64,000 nucleotides of DNA from Paenibacillus sp. FJAT-26967 (GTDB taxonomy: Bacteria > Bacillota > Bacilli > Paenibacillales > NBRC-103111). Numbering within the stretch: the first letter of the stretch is position 1; the number at the start of each line of letters is the position of its first letter. The notes beneath the pieces were generated by a model. It was not told where the DNA came from. It saw only the letters and a program-made list of their open reading frames with translations, and did no database searches. The DNA is taken from NCBI RefSeq assembly GCF_001541095.1, contig NZ_LMXH01000003.1, forward strand, positions 62,001 to 126,000, given 5' to 3'. Below are positions 55,156 to 63,937 of this stretch, in pieces. The position numbers were made by a program, and so were the translations under genes.

Positions 55156-56235
55156 ATGTCAGACGTAAAAAAAATCGCCGTTATCGCCGGCGACGGTATC
55201 GGACCGGAAGTAGTTGCGGAAGCGGAGAAAGTTCTTAAAAAGACCGAGGAGCTTTTCGGCCACCGTTTTGAAACGGAGCACGGATTGTTTGGCGGTATCG
55301 CGATCGATGAGAAGGGCACGCCGCTGCCGCAGGAAACGCTGGAAATGTGCCAGCGCGCGGATGCCGTACTGCTCGGAGCGGTTGGCGGTCCCAAGTGGGA
55401 CAACAACTCGAAGGAGCTTCGCCCGGAAACCGGTCTTCTCGGAATCCGCAAAGCGCTCGGCTTGTTCTCGAATATTCGTCCGGCTGTCGTGTTCGACTGT
55501 CTGAAGGATGCATCTACGCTCAAGCCGGAAGTGCTTGACGGAACGGATTTGATCGTGGTCCGTGAGCTGACAGGCGGTATTTATTTCGGCGAGAAATTCC
55601 GCCGCGAGACGGAGAACGGCCAGGAAGCGGTAGATACTTGCGCTTACAACGTAAGCGAAATAGAGCGTATTGCCCGCCAAGCGTTCGAGATCGCACGTAC
55701 GCGCAGCAAGAAGCTGGCGTCGGTAGACAAAGCCAACGTGCTGGAAACCTCCCGTCTGTGGAGAGAAACGGTGATCCGCATCTCGGCCGATTACCCGGAT
55801 GTCGAGCTTGAGCACGTGCTCGTCGACAACTGTGCGATGCAGCTTCTGCGCCGTCCATCAAGCTTCGACGTTATCGTTACCGAGAACATGTTCGGTGATA
55901 TTTTGAGCGACGAAGCAGCGATGCTGACCGGGTCGATCGGGATGCTGTCCTCCGCATCCCTGGGCGAAGGAAGCTTCGGTTTGTACGAGCCCGTACACGG
56001 CTCTGCGCCGGATATCGCGGGTCAAGGCATCTCGAACCCGATTGCCACGATTCTATCCGTCGCGCTGATGTTCCGACTGACATTCGGCTATCACGAAGCG
56101 GCCGATGCGATCGAACGCGCCGTGAAAGAAGTGTTGGATGCCGGACACCGCACAGGCGACATCGCAGTCGACAAGTCCAAAGCGATCGGCACAACGGCTA
56201 TGGGCGACCTGATCGTTGCAGCTATCCGTAAGTAA
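55156..56235 (+). CDS. leuB: 3-isopropylmalate dehydrogenase
   Basis: Third step of leucine synthesis, oxidative decarboxylation with NAD. 359 residues, normal length: [19 protein letters not shown], the substrate arginine region [29 protein letters not shown] and [26 protein letters not shown] precedes the ATG. leuA, leuC and leuD are absent from the window, so the leucine branch is split in this genome, at least here. Confidence 0.97.
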   Translation: MSDVKKIAVIAGDGIGPEVVAEAEKVLKKTEELFGHRFETEHGLFGGIAIDEKGTPLPQETLEMCQRADAVLLGAVGGPKWDNNSKELRPETGLLGIRKALGLFSNIRPAVVFDCLKDASTLKPEVLDGTDLIVVRELTGGIYFGEKFRRETENGQEAVDTCAYNVSEIERIARQAFEIARTRSKKLASVDKANVLETSRLWRETVIRISADYPDVELEHVLVDNCAMQLLRRPSSFDVIVTENMFGDILSDEAAMLTGSIGMLSSASLGEGSFGLYEPVHGSAPDIAGQGISNPIATILSVALMFRLTFGYHEAADAIERAVKEVLDAGHRTGDIAVDKSKAIGTTAMGDLIVAAIRK

Positions 56236-56247
56236 GCTCTATTAACA

Positions 56248-56292
56248 GGCGTGCAGAGAGAGACATTTGCTTTCTGCGCGCCTTCTTATTTA
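56248..56292 (+). terminator. Terminator after leuB
   Basis: GGCGTGCAGA pairs with TCTGCGCGCC (10 bp, one G-T, 15-nt loop) then TTCTTATTTAT. Confidence 0.82.
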
Positions 56293-56380
56293 TAGAAGAG
56301 GCTGTTAAAACGGAGCAGACGATGCAGCGGAATATCAGGATGAAACTCCCGATATTAACTTTACATTTAATGGGATGTAT

Positions 56381-56395
56381 TTATAATAATTATCA
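56381..56395. promoter_or_regulatory. Hybrid PerR/Fur box upstream of the peroxiredoxin gene
   Basis: TTATAATAATTATCA: the left half is the exact PerR half-site (TTATAAT) and the right half the exact Fur half-site (ATTATCA); it differs at one base from each 7-1-7 consensus. A nearby TTGACT (56415) with TACCAT 17 bp on, or TATAAT at 56408, could be the promoter. Confidence 0.75.
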
Positions 56396-56484
56396 TCTAG
56401 TATAGCTTATAATATTGACTTTCCTATAAGTGGGTGATACCATCTTACTCGACTAGGAAACATTTGAAGGAGGAATTATTGCAT

Positions 56485-57030
56485 ATGGCAGAACGTTTGG
56501 TAGGCAAACCAGCCCCTGATTTTACTATGGAAACAGCATACGGAGATGGAACGGAATTTGGTACAGCCTCACTTTCCGATTACAAGGGAAAATGGCTTGT
56601 TCTTTTCTTCTATCCGCTTGATTTTACATTTGTATGCCCGACAGAAATTACTGCCCTTAGCGAAGCTTCTTCTGTTTTTAAAGATCTGAAAACAGAAATC
56701 CTCGGTGTATCCGTAGACAGCAAACATTCTCACCGTGCATGGATCAACACTCCGCGTAACGATAACGGTCTGGGCCAACTGAATTTCCCTCTCGCAGCTG
56801 ACCTGACTAAATCCGTATCCCGCGACTATGGTGTTCTGATTGAAGAAGAAGGCGTAGCACTTCGCGGCCTGTTCATTATTGATCCGGAAGGCGAATTGAA
56901 GTACCAGGTTGTTAACCACAACGATGTAGGCCGCAGCGTGGATGAGACTCTTCGCGTGCTGCAAGCACTTCAATCCGGTGGTCTGTGCCCCATGAACTGG
57001 AAACCAGGCGACAAGAATCTGACTGTGTAA
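56485..57030 (+). CDS. 2-Cys peroxiredoxin (AhpC/TSA, YkuU-like)
   Basis: Thiol peroxidase for hydrogen and organic peroxides. 181 residues from ATG at 56485 (GAAGGAGG upstream); the upstream in-frame extension lacks a ribosome binding site. The peroxidatic cysteine is in DFTFVCPTE (Cys51) and the resolving one in GGLCPMNW (Cys168), typical 2-Cys type. No ahpF reductase is adjacent, so thioredoxin is the likely reductant. It is monocistronic and probably peroxide-induced through the upstream box. Confidence 0.94.
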   Translation: MAERLVGKPAPDFTMETAYGDGTEFGTASLSDYKGKWLVLFFYPLDFTFVCPTEITALSEASSVFKDLKTEILGVSVDSKHSHRAWINTPRNDNGLGQLNFPLAADLTKSVSRDYGVLIEEEGVALRGLFIIDPEGELKYQVVNHNDVGRSVDETLRVLQALQSGGLCPMNWKPGDKNLTV

Positions 57031-57061
57031 TTATTCCGGTTAAGTTTGAACGGATTAGTAC

Positions 57062-57107
57062 AAGCTCCTCATGTTCCGCTTTCGGGCGGAAGCGGGGAGC
57101 TTTTATT
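57062..57107 (+). terminator. Terminator after the peroxiredoxin gene
   Basis: AAGCTCC pairs with GGAGCTT, with an inner TTCCG/CGGAA stem, then TTTTATTT. Confidence 0.87.
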
Positions 57108-57257
57108 TACTCTCCACAGCATTCGTGCCGCCGGTAGTCCGAGTGCTGCGGGAGAATTCCAGGAGACTGCCGAATCGGCTATGCCTCATGCCCAATGCAT
57201 GCCCAAACCGCTGTCGGAGCTGAAGAGGAACATCTGCGAACAAAGGAGGCGGGATGA

Positions 57258-57644
57258 GTGGAGGTCCCCAAAGAATTGCTCTATACCCCAAAACATATGT
57301 GGGTGAGGATTGAAGAGGAACGGGCCGTAATCGGACTAACGGATTATGCCCAGCTAGAGATGGGAATGGTTGTATTCGCGGATTTGCCTCAGGAAGGCGA
57401 TGAGGTCACGGCGGGTGATTATCTAGGCAGTATGGAGACGGTGACGGATGAGTCGGAACTGTTTGCTCCTTTATCCGGCAAAGTGGTATCGGCGAACTGG
57501 CTTCTGAGGAAGGAGCCACATTTTATAAACCGGTTCCCCTATGGTTCCGGCTGGCTGTTTGTGATGGAATACAATAATCCGGAGGAGCTTGAGCTGCTGT
57601 GGACGGCGGAACGCTATGCAGAAATCTATCACGCGCAGGAGTAA
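57258..57644 (+). CDS. GcvH-like protein lacking the lipoyl lysine
   Basis: 128 residues from GTG at 57258 (AAGGAGG 8 bp upstream). The whole sequence aligns with glycine cleavage H protein without gaps around the lipoyl turn: ADLPQEGDEVTAGD, then METVTDESELFAPLSGKVV, and GSGWLFVMEY. At the place of the lipoylated lysine (ESVKA in true GcvH) it has Thr63, so it cannot carry lipoate there. No gcvT, gcvP or lipoate genes are nearby. It may be a scaffold or a regulator; similar degenerate GcvH-like proteins occur in other bacteria. Confidence 0.85.
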   Translation: MEVPKELLYTPKHMWVRIEEERAVIGLTDYAQLEMGMVVFADLPQEGDEVTAGDYLGSMETVTDESELFAPLSGKVVSANWLLRKEPHFINRFPYGSGWLFVMEYNNPEELELLWTAERYAEIYHAQE

Positions 57645-57683
57645 GATCAGGAAATAACGGAAGCGCCCCGAAATGGGGAAGAG

Positions 57684-57722
57684 AAGCGGGAATGGACCCT
57701 GGAGCGGGTCTGTTCCCGCTTT
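57684..57722 (+). terminator. Nested hairpin terminator after the GcvH-like gene
   Basis: AAGCGGGAA pairs with TTCCCGCTT and GACCC with GGGTC inside it, separated by a symmetric TG/TG internal loop. The T-tract is weak (TTTACT). Confidence 0.8.
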
Positions 57723-57760
57723 ACTATTCTGTATGTCTGGATGAGCATCTGCATGTCGTG

Positions 57761-57778
57761 AACAAAATGAACAAAATG
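57761..57778. repeat. Tandem AACAAAATG repeat upstream of tctC
   Basis: Two directly abutting copies of AACAAAATG, about 130 bp before tctC. A plausible binding site for the CitB-type response regulator encoded at 62712. Confidence 0.5.
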
Positions 57779-57858
57779 ATAAAAAGGTATCTTAATCATC
57801 TTATCTCCGTAATCTTGGAACCTGGGAAGCGGGGTGATAAGATGAGAATAATTTTAAA

Positions 57859-57872
57859 AGAAAGCGCTATCA
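57859..57872. promoter_or_regulatory. Catabolite-responsive element (cre) before tctC
   Basis: AGAAAGCGCTATCA matches TGWAANCGNTNWCA in 13 of 14 positions (first base differs). It lies 33 bp ahead of the tctC start, where CcpA binding would block transcription when preferred sugars are present. Confidence 0.65.
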
Positions 57873-57904
57873 ATAAAGAATATTCCATTTCAGGGGGAAA
57901 TTTA

Positions 57905-58945
57905 ATGACAAGAATGATAAAGAAGCACCGGATGTTATCGCTGACTTTGATCGGATTACTGGCTCTAAGTCTGACAGCCTGCGGAAGCGGAGAAAGTAAG
58001 CCGAGCGCAGCCGGGGCAGCCGGCGAATCGAAATACCCTGAAAAGCCTCTAGTCGTAGTAGCTCCTTCGGGAGCAGGGGGTGGCTGGGACAAAACCGCCC
58101 GTTCTGTAGCAAAAGTTCTGGGCGAAGCGAAGTTGGTGGAGCAGCCTATGACGGTGGAGAATAAACCGGGTGGTGGCGGAGTTGTGTTCATGGCTCAGTA
58201 TGCCACACAGGATAAGAAAAATGACTATCGTCTCTTCGTGAATTCACCCCCTATCCTTATTAATAATTTGAAAAAAGAAGGAAACAGCCCGTATGGTTAC
58301 AAAGATACAACGCCGCTGGCCCAATTGACCAAAGATTACGGGGCGCTTGTTGTGCCGGCTGACTCGAAGTACAAGGATCTTAAGTCGGTTCTGGACGCGC
58401 TCAAGGCGAACCCGGATACCGTTATTGTGGCTGGAGGCTCTGCACCGGGTTCAATGGACCATCTAGTAGCGGTGCTTCCCGCTTATAAAGCGGGCATAGA
58501 CCCGAAGAAAGTGAAGTATGTATCCTATGACGGCGGCGGTCAAGCAATGACAGCCTTACTCGGAGGCAATGCGGACGTAATCGCGACGGATGCTTCCAGT
58601 GTAGGCGAATATGTTAAAGCCGGTAAAGTGAAAGTGCTGGCGGTCTCCGCTCCCAAAAGATTGGAAGGCATCCTAAAAGATGTCCCGACGATGAAAGAGC
58701 AGGGACTGGATGCGGAATTTAACATCTGGCGCGGCGTCTTCGGCCCTAAAGAAATGACCGCCGATGCTAAAGCTTACTGGGAGACCAAGCTGAAGGCACT
58801 TCATGAATCCGAGGCTTGGAAAAAGGAGCTTCAGGCTAATTCCTGGGAAGCGGATTATCTGGGCAGCACAGAATTCGCAACCTTCTTGGGAAAGCAGGAA
58901 ACATTGGTTAAGGATATGCTGACGGCGCTGGGCATGGCGAAATAA
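57905..58945 (+). CDS. tctC: Tripartite tricarboxylate transporter substrate-binding lipoprotein
   Basis: 346 residues from ATG at 57905 (AGGGGGA upstream). Signal peptide with lipobox LSLTAC anchors it outside the membrane; the mature part is a Bug/TctC-fold binding protein: VVVAPSGAGGGWDKTARSVA, VENKPGGGGVVFMAQ and the usual DVPTMKEQGLD. It delivers a carboxylate (citrate, other tricarboxylates, or dicarboxylates) to TctAB. First gene of tctC-tctB-tctA, with a cre site upstream. Confidence 0.93.
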   Translation: MTRMIKKHRMLSLTLIGLLALSLTACGSGESKPSAAGAAGESKYPEKPLVVVAPSGAGGGWDKTARSVAKVLGEAKLVEQPMTVENKPGGGGVVFMAQYATQDKKNDYRLFVNSPPILINNLKKEGNSPYGYKDTTPLAQLTKDYGALVVPADSKYKDLKSVLDALKANPDTVIVAGGSAPGSMDHLVAVLPAYKAGIDPKKVKYVSYDGGGQAMTALLGGNADVIATDASSVGEYVKAGKVKVLAVSAPKRLEGILKDVPTMKEQGLDAEFNIWRGVFGPKEMTADAKAYWETKLKALHESEAWKKELQANSWEADYLGSTEFATFLGKQETLVKDMLTALGMAK

Positions 58946-58975
58946 TCAATCTTGGATGAACTGGAGGACAGCGCA

Positions 58976-59434
58976 ATGAACACAACGTTTGACCGTTATG
59001 CCGGCGTTGCCTTCCTGCTGATCGGGGCTGGCTTTGTCTGGCAAAGCACCACGATTATGGACAGTGCCTACGGAAGTAATGTCGGCTCGAATATTTTCCC
59101 GCTCGGACTTGGCATTCTGCTTATGCTGCTCAGTGTCCGCCTGCTTGCAGAAACCTTGCGTTATAAGTCTCAGAGCGGTGAGCGTACCCGGCTGGATTAC
59201 AAACGTTTCGGTATCCTGCTGGGTGCGGCGGTCGCTTACTGCCTGCTGCTTGAACCTCTGGGGTATGTCATCACGACGTTTGGTTTCTTGCTGGTAGGGT
59301 TCCAGACGATGGAACGGGGTAAATGGGTGAAGTCGCTGCTCATTTCCGCAATTTTCTCCGGGGGAGTGTATGTGCTATTCGTGCAAGTACTGAAGGGCTC
59401 GCTTCCTCCCTTCCCGGGTTGGTTAGGTTTGTAG
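58976..59434 (+). CDS. tctB: Tripartite tricarboxylate transporter small membrane subunit
   Basis: 152 residues from ATG at 58976 (TGGAGGA upstream), four transmembrane helices in the TctB pattern: FDRYAGVAFLLIGAGFVWQS, then IFPLGLGILLMLLSVRLLAE and YCLLLEPLGYVITTFGFLLV. It lies between tctC and tctA with short gaps. Confidence 0.92.
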   Translation: MNTTFDRYAGVAFLLIGAGFVWQSTTIMDSAYGSNVGSNIFPLGLGILLMLLSVRLLAETLRYKSQSGERTRLDYKRFGILLGAAVAYCLLLEPLGYVITTFGFLLVGFQTMERGKWVKSLLISAIFSGGVYVLFVQVLKGSLPPFPGWLGL

Positions 59435-59449
59435 GCAGGAGGGACAACC

Positions 59450-60976
59450 ATGGATACACTAACTTATTTGTTTAACGGTTTTGCCGTTGCGCTGCAGTGG
59501 CATAATCTTCTATTCGCCTTCGTTGGTGTGCTGATCGGTACCGCCGTCGGCGTTCTGCCCGGAATCGGCCCTATGAGCGGGGTCGCTCTCCTGATTCCGG
59601 TGACTTCCTCGCTGACAACGGGGCTGTCGCCTGAGGAAGCGGCAATATCGTCTATCATTCTGCTGGCGGGTGTGTATTACGGCGCCATGTATGGCGGGTC
59701 CACCACATCGATTCTGCTTAATACACCCGGGGAGTCATCCTCGGTGGTCACGACGCTCGACGGCTACCAGCTCGCCAAACAGGGACGCGCCGGCTCTGCC
59801 TTGTCGATCGCCGCGATTGGATCTTTTGCAGCCGGTCTAGTGTCTCTGCTGGGACTGATCTTCCTTGCGGGGCCGCTGTCGGAGCTTGCGATTAAATTCG
59901 GTCCGGCTGAGTATTTTTCTCTGATGCTGCTTGGACTTGCAGCGGTTAGCGGCCTGGCCGGCAAATCCATGACCAAAGCGCTCATGATGACGGTCTTCGG
60001 TTTGCTGATTGCAACAATCGGCATAGACAGCGTATCGGGTGTAGCACGGTTTACGTACGATATCCCCGTGTTGTACCAGGGCATCGAATTCTTAACGGTT
60101 GCCGTGGGCCTCTTCGCTCTTGGCGAGGTGTTCAAGACGATTCTGGAGAAAGAATCGAACGAAGGCAGCGTCGTCAAATTCACACGTATTCTGCCGACAC
60201 GCCAGGATCTGAAAGAAAGCGCCGGACCGATTGCTAGGGGGTCATTCCTGGGCTTCTTTATCGGAATTCTGCCTGGTGCAGGCGCCACCCTCGCTTCTTT
60301 CTTTTCCTATATAATGGAGAAGAAAATCAGTAAAAATCCCGAAAAATTCGGCAAAGGCGCAATCGAAGGAGTTGCGGCTCCCGAATCGGCGAATAACGCG
60401 GCTTCCGGGGGAGCGATGATTCCTCTGCTTACGCTCGGTATACCGGGGTCGGGCACAACCGCGATTCTGATGGGCGCGCTCATCATGTACAACATTCAGC
60501 CGGGTCCGCTGCTGTTCGAGGAACATCCGCAGGTTGCGTGGGGGCTTATTGCCAGTATGTTTATCGGAAATCTGATGCTGCTGATTCTGAATATGCCGCT
60601 TGTCAAAGTATTCGCGAAGATCATTGAGACCCCGCCCAAATATTTAATTCCGATTATCATGGCGATTTCGGTATTCGGCGTGTACGCGGTTCAGGTGACT
60701 GTTTTTGATCTGATGCTGCTGCTGGGGTGCGGTGTTGCCGGCTACTTCCTGGCCAAGAACGATTTTCCGCTTGCGCCGCTCGTATTAGGTCTTGTTCTGG
60801 GACCGATGATCGAAAACAACATGCGCAGAGCCTTGACAGGTTCGAACGGGGATTTTATGATCTTCTTACACAAGCCTCTGTCCGCTGTGTTTCTGATCGC
60901 TGCCATTCTATGGTTGCTCGTTCCTTTTATTTTAAAAAAGCGCGGGAAGCGAGTTCTTGTCAACGAAGAAAGCTAG
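59450..60976 (+). CDS. tctA: Tripartite tricarboxylate transporter large permease
   Basis: 508 residues with about 11-12 transmembrane helices. TctA signatures are GVLPGIGPMSGVALLIPVTS, YYGAMYGGSTTSILLNTPGE and the second repeat FIGILPGAGATLASFFSY with PESANNAASGGAMIPLLTLG. It is the ion-driven transport channel of the system. GGAGGG precedes the ATG. A terminator follows before the sensor kinase gene. Confidence 0.95.
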   Translation: MDTLTYLFNGFAVALQWHNLLFAFVGVLIGTAVGVLPGIGPMSGVALLIPVTSSLTTGLSPEEAAISSIILLAGVYYGAMYGGSTTSILLNTPGESSSVVTTLDGYQLAKQGRAGSALSIAAIGSFAAGLVSLLGLIFLAGPLSELAIKFGPAEYFSLMLLGLAAVSGLAGKSMTKALMMTVFGLLIATIGIDSVSGVARFTYDIPVLYQGIEFLTVAVGLFALGEVFKTILEKESNEGSVVKFTRILPTRQDLKESAGPIARGSFLGFFIGILPGAGATLASFFSYIMEKKISKNPEKFGKGAIEGVAAPESANNAASGGAMIPLLTLGIPGSGTTAILMGALIMYNIQPGPLLFEEHPQVAWGLIASMFIGNLMLLILNMPLVKVFAKIIETPPKYLIPIIMAISVFGVYAVQVTVFDLMLLLGCGVAGYFLAKNDFPLAPLVLGLVLGPMIENNMRRALTGSNGDFMIFLHKPLSAVFLIAAILWLLVPFILKKRGKRVLVNEES

Positions 60977-61029
60977 TCCAGCACTCTTCCTGCAATCTGA
61001 CGGGATTGGGGTAATGCTGAAGAAATCCG

Positions 61030-61070
61030 AGTACCCGTCCCGACCATCACGGGCGGGTACTTTCGCTTTT
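61030..61070 (+). terminator. Terminator between tctA and the sensor kinase
   Basis: AGTACCCG-T-CCCG pairs with CGGG-CGGGTACT (12 bp with one bulge), then TTTCGCTTTT. Confidence 0.8.
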
Positions 61071-61092
61071 GAACGGAAGAAGGAGGCCGCCG

Positions 61093-62715
61093 ATGCGTCT
61101 GCAAACCAAAATGATCTTAATCATCTGTACGCTTCTGCTTGGACTAGTGGTTGTGCTGGGAGCTTTTTTTGAATACATCCTGCAGACAGGCATCGAAGAG
61201 CAAATCGGCACACGCGCGCTAAAAGTAGCAGAGATGGCGGCAATGAACACGGAGATCTTGGAGGCTATGGATGATACGCTGCCATCGACCGTCATTCAGC
61301 CCATTGCAGAAGGGATCCGACTAAAGACAGGCGCAGAGTATGTCGTCGTGGGAAATGCGGAAGGAATCCGTCATTCGCATCCGCTGCCGGACCGAATAGG
61401 CAAACCTATGATCGGCGGCGATAATGACCGGGTATTTGCCGGTCATCCGGTCATTTCCAAGGCGGTAGGTTCTATGGGGATGGCAATCCGAGGCAAGGCT
61501 CCTTTACTTGATGATGCCGGAAAAGTGGTTGGCGTCGTATCGGTCGGGTTTCTAATGGAGGACGTAGAGAGTGTGGTCGACTCCTACAGCCGTAAAGTCG
61601 TCATGGCTGCTGCTGCTGCACTGGCACTCGGTAGTCTGGGGGCGATTTATATAGCACGCCGGGTAAAAAAGGAAACACTGGGGCTGGAGCCGGAAGAGAT
61701 CGGAGCGCTCTATCTGGAAAAAGAAGCGATTCTGGAGTCGATACGTGAAGGTGTTATTGCGGTGAATGCCCGAAGTGTGATTACCATGGTCAATCAGGCG
61801 GCTGTCAAGATGATTGGCGGAGGAGATCCGTCTCAGCTTCTTGGCAAGCCGCTTCAAGATATTTTTCCTGCTTCAAGGCTGGGGGAGGTTCTGCAAACCG
61901 GTAAAGCTGAATTCGATCAGCAGATGATTATTGGCGAGCATGAAGCAGTGGAAAACCGTATTCCTATCTTTGGATCCAATGGGATCCCGATTGGGGCGGT
62001 TTCCAGCTTCCGCAGTAAGTCGGAACTGTTCCGGCTTGCCGACGAGCTGTCTCAGGTCAAACGCTACGCGGAGGCACTGCGGGCTCAGACTCATGAATTC
62101 TCAAACAAACTGTATGTGATTTCGGGATTGATCCAGCTTGAATCCTACCAGGAAGCGATTGATATGATCAGCCGGGAATCAAACGTGCATCAGAGTCTGA
62201 TCCAGTTTATTATGCGGGAGGTACCCGATCCGATTATTGGAGGTCTGCTGATCGGGAAGTTTAACCGGGCTCATGAACTGAAGGTGGATCTTCAAATCGA
62301 CGAAGAAAGCAGTCTCAAAGATATTCCTAAGCAAATGGACCGTAACCATCTGATTACGATTCTGGGCAATCTGCTGGATAACGCAATGGAGGCGACGCTG
62401 ACCGCTAAAGGGGACAGAGCAAGAAGCGTCGGACTGTTTATGACAGACCTCGGGGAAGATTTGATTATCGAATGTGAGGATAACGGACCGGGTATTATGA
62501 AAGACCAGGGACACCGGATCTTTGAGAACGGATTCACTACAAAAGAAGGACAAAGCCGGGGAATCGGGCTCGCACTTGTCCGCCATGCGGTTAACCAGCT
62601 CGGAGGATTTATTACGTACCGGAGTGAGGCTGGGGAAGGAACGCTATTTACGGTTATTCTTCCCAAACATCAATACAAGCCGTTCATAACCGGGGACAAG
62701 GGGGATTCCGTGTGA
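61093..62715 (+). CDS. citA: CitA/DcuS-family sensor histidine kinase
   Basis: 540 residues from ATG at 61093 (AAGGAGG upstream). Two transmembrane helices (about 8-28 and 170-190) flank an extracytoplasmic PAS-like (sCache) domain containing EGIRHSHPLPDRIGKPMIGG, the carboxylate-sensing pattern of CitA/DcuS. A cytosolic PAS, then the phospho-His334 in RAQTHEFSNKLYVISGL and an HATPase domain (DNAMEAT, GIGLALVRHAV). It probably senses citrate or a related acid and controls tctCBA next door. Confidence 0.92.
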   Translation: MRLQTKMILIICTLLLGLVVVLGAFFEYILQTGIEEQIGTRALKVAEMAAMNTEILEAMDDTLPSTVIQPIAEGIRLKTGAEYVVVGNAEGIRHSHPLPDRIGKPMIGGDNDRVFAGHPVISKAVGSMGMAIRGKAPLLDDAGKVVGVVSVGFLMEDVESVVDSYSRKVVMAAAAALALGSLGAIYIARRVKKETLGLEPEEIGALYLEKEAILESIREGVIAVNARSVITMVNQAAVKMIGGGDPSQLLGKPLQDIFPASRLGEVLQTGKAEFDQQMIIGEHEAVENRIPIFGSNGIPIGAVSSFRSKSELFRLADELSQVKRYAEALRAQTHEFSNKLYVISGLIQLESYQEAIDMISRESNVHQSLIQFIMREVPDPIIGGLLIGKFNRAHELKVDLQIDEESSLKDIPKQMDRNHLITILGNLLDNAMEATLTAKGDRARSVGLFMTDLGEDLIIECEDNGPGIMKDQGHRIFENGFTTKEGQSRGIGLALVRHAVNQLGGFITYRSEAGEGTLFTVILPKHQYKPFITGDKGDSV

Positions 62716-63434
62716 TTGAGGGAAGCAGAGATAAAGTTCGTGTGATGATTATCGAGGATGACCTGCGGATCGCCGAAATCAACCGGCGGTTTCTGAGTAA
62801 GATCATAGGATTCGAGGTGTGCGGCATTGCCACTGATATCCAGCAGGCGAAGGAACAGCTGGAAATTCTGGAGCCGGAATTGGCACTGCTCGATGTTTAT
62901 TTCCCGGATTCCAGCGGGCTGGAGCTGCTTAAGTATATGAAGCAGCACCATCCGCATACCGATGTCATTATGATTACGGCGGCTAAAGAAGTGGATGCCG
63001 TGCGGCGCGCCATCCGTGGCGGAGCATTCGATTTTATTATTAAGCCCCTCGTGTTCGAACGTCTTCGTGAATCCTTGGAGAAGTACAGCGAATACCGGAG
63101 CCGGCTCGAGCGGCTGCAGGCTGAGAACGGACATCTTTCTCAAGAACAGATCGACCTGCTCATGGTGGGAATGGACAACCGGGATTACGCAGGCGGCAGT
63201 TACCTTCCCAAGGGCATAGATAAGCTCACGCTGGATAAGGTAAGCGCGGCAATTTCCGGCGAGCTGCATGGCATGACAGCCGATCAGGCAGCCAAAGTGA
63301 TCGGCGTCAGCCGGACAACGGCGCGCCGATACCTGGAGCATCTCGTATCCGCAGGCAGCCTTGCCGCTGATTTGTCGTACGGGCTCGTAGGCCGGCCGGA
63401 ACGCGTATATAAAGCAGTACGGAGCCGGAATTGA
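62712..63434 (+). CDS. citB: CitB/DcuR-family response regulator
   Basis: 240 residues. GTG at 62712 overlaps the kinase stop (GTGA); an ATG at 62745 is an alternative. Receiver domain with IIEDDLRIAEINRRFL and phospho-Asp61 (LALLDVYFPDSSGLELL), Lys in DFIIKPLVFERL, then a linker and a C-terminal helix-turn-helix (TADQAAKVIGVSRTTARRYL). Expected to activate the transporter operon when the kinase detects substrate. Confidence 0.93.
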   Translation: MIEGSRDKVRVMIIEDDLRIAEINRRFLSKIIGFEVCGIATDIQQAKEQLEILEPELALLDVYFPDSSGLELLKYMKQHHPHTDVIMITAAKEVDAVRRAIRGGAFDFIIKPLVFERLRESLEKYSEYRSRLERLQAENGHLSQEQIDLLMVGMDNRDYAGGSYLPKGIDKLTLDKVSAAISGELHGMTADQAAKVIGVSRTTARRYLEHLVSAGSLAADLSYGLVGRPERVYKAVRSRN

Positions 63435-63457
63435 TTACGGCGCGTCACTTCAACGGG

Positions 63458-63727
63458 TTATTGTCTAGCAGCGCTCGGAAGAGGCTTTTCCAGTGCATAC
63501 AAATCCTCTTCCAGCGAAGCCATCCGTTCCATCATAGTGGCTCGCGCGTCCTTAATGCCCTCATTATAGAAATGTGGAGAAAGCTTGGAAATAACAAATT
63601 CAAGAACCCCGTCAGCTGCCAGATCCCCGATCGTTTCACCCCGCTCCTTTTCAAAAAAAAATTGAATATCACTCTTCATCTGCTGTTTGATTTCCGTGGG
63701 AAGCCTGGATGGCCGGAATGTACTCAT
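63458..63727 (-). CDS. DUF2164 family protein
   Basis: 89 residues. LPTEIKQQMKSDIQFFFEKE, then GETIGDLAADGVLEFVISKL and FYNEGIKDARATMMER match DUF2164 along its length. Helical, cytosolic, function unknown. AGGAGGAAT precedes the ATG. It converges on citB with a 23-bp gap. Confidence 0.88.
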   Translation of the reverse strand: MSTFRPSRLPTEIKQQMKSDIQFFFEKERGETIGDLAADGVLEFVISKLSPHFYNEGIKDARATMMERMASLEEDLYALEKPLPSAARQ

Positions 63728-63830
63728 AGCCGATTCCTCCTGTAGACATAAATCAGACTCGTATAGTCTTCATTATTCCACAACCTTTTATCGGTGTGCA
63801 AAAAGTAAATCGCAGAATCGAACAAGACAA

Positions 63831-63880
63831 AAGAAAAAACGTCCGCTATCTACGCGGGAATGCGCAGAATAGGGGACGTT
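63831..63880 (-). terminator. Terminator of the leftward gene at the right edge
   Basis: AACGTCC pairs with GGACGTT, with inner CTAT/ATAG and CGC/GCG pairs; on the minus strand the stem is followed by GTTTTTTCTTTT. Confidence 0.88.
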
Positions 63881-63937
63881 GTACAGAAGAAGAGTGCATC
63901 TTGCGTGTTCTATCTGTATGATGAATCAACTGTTCGT

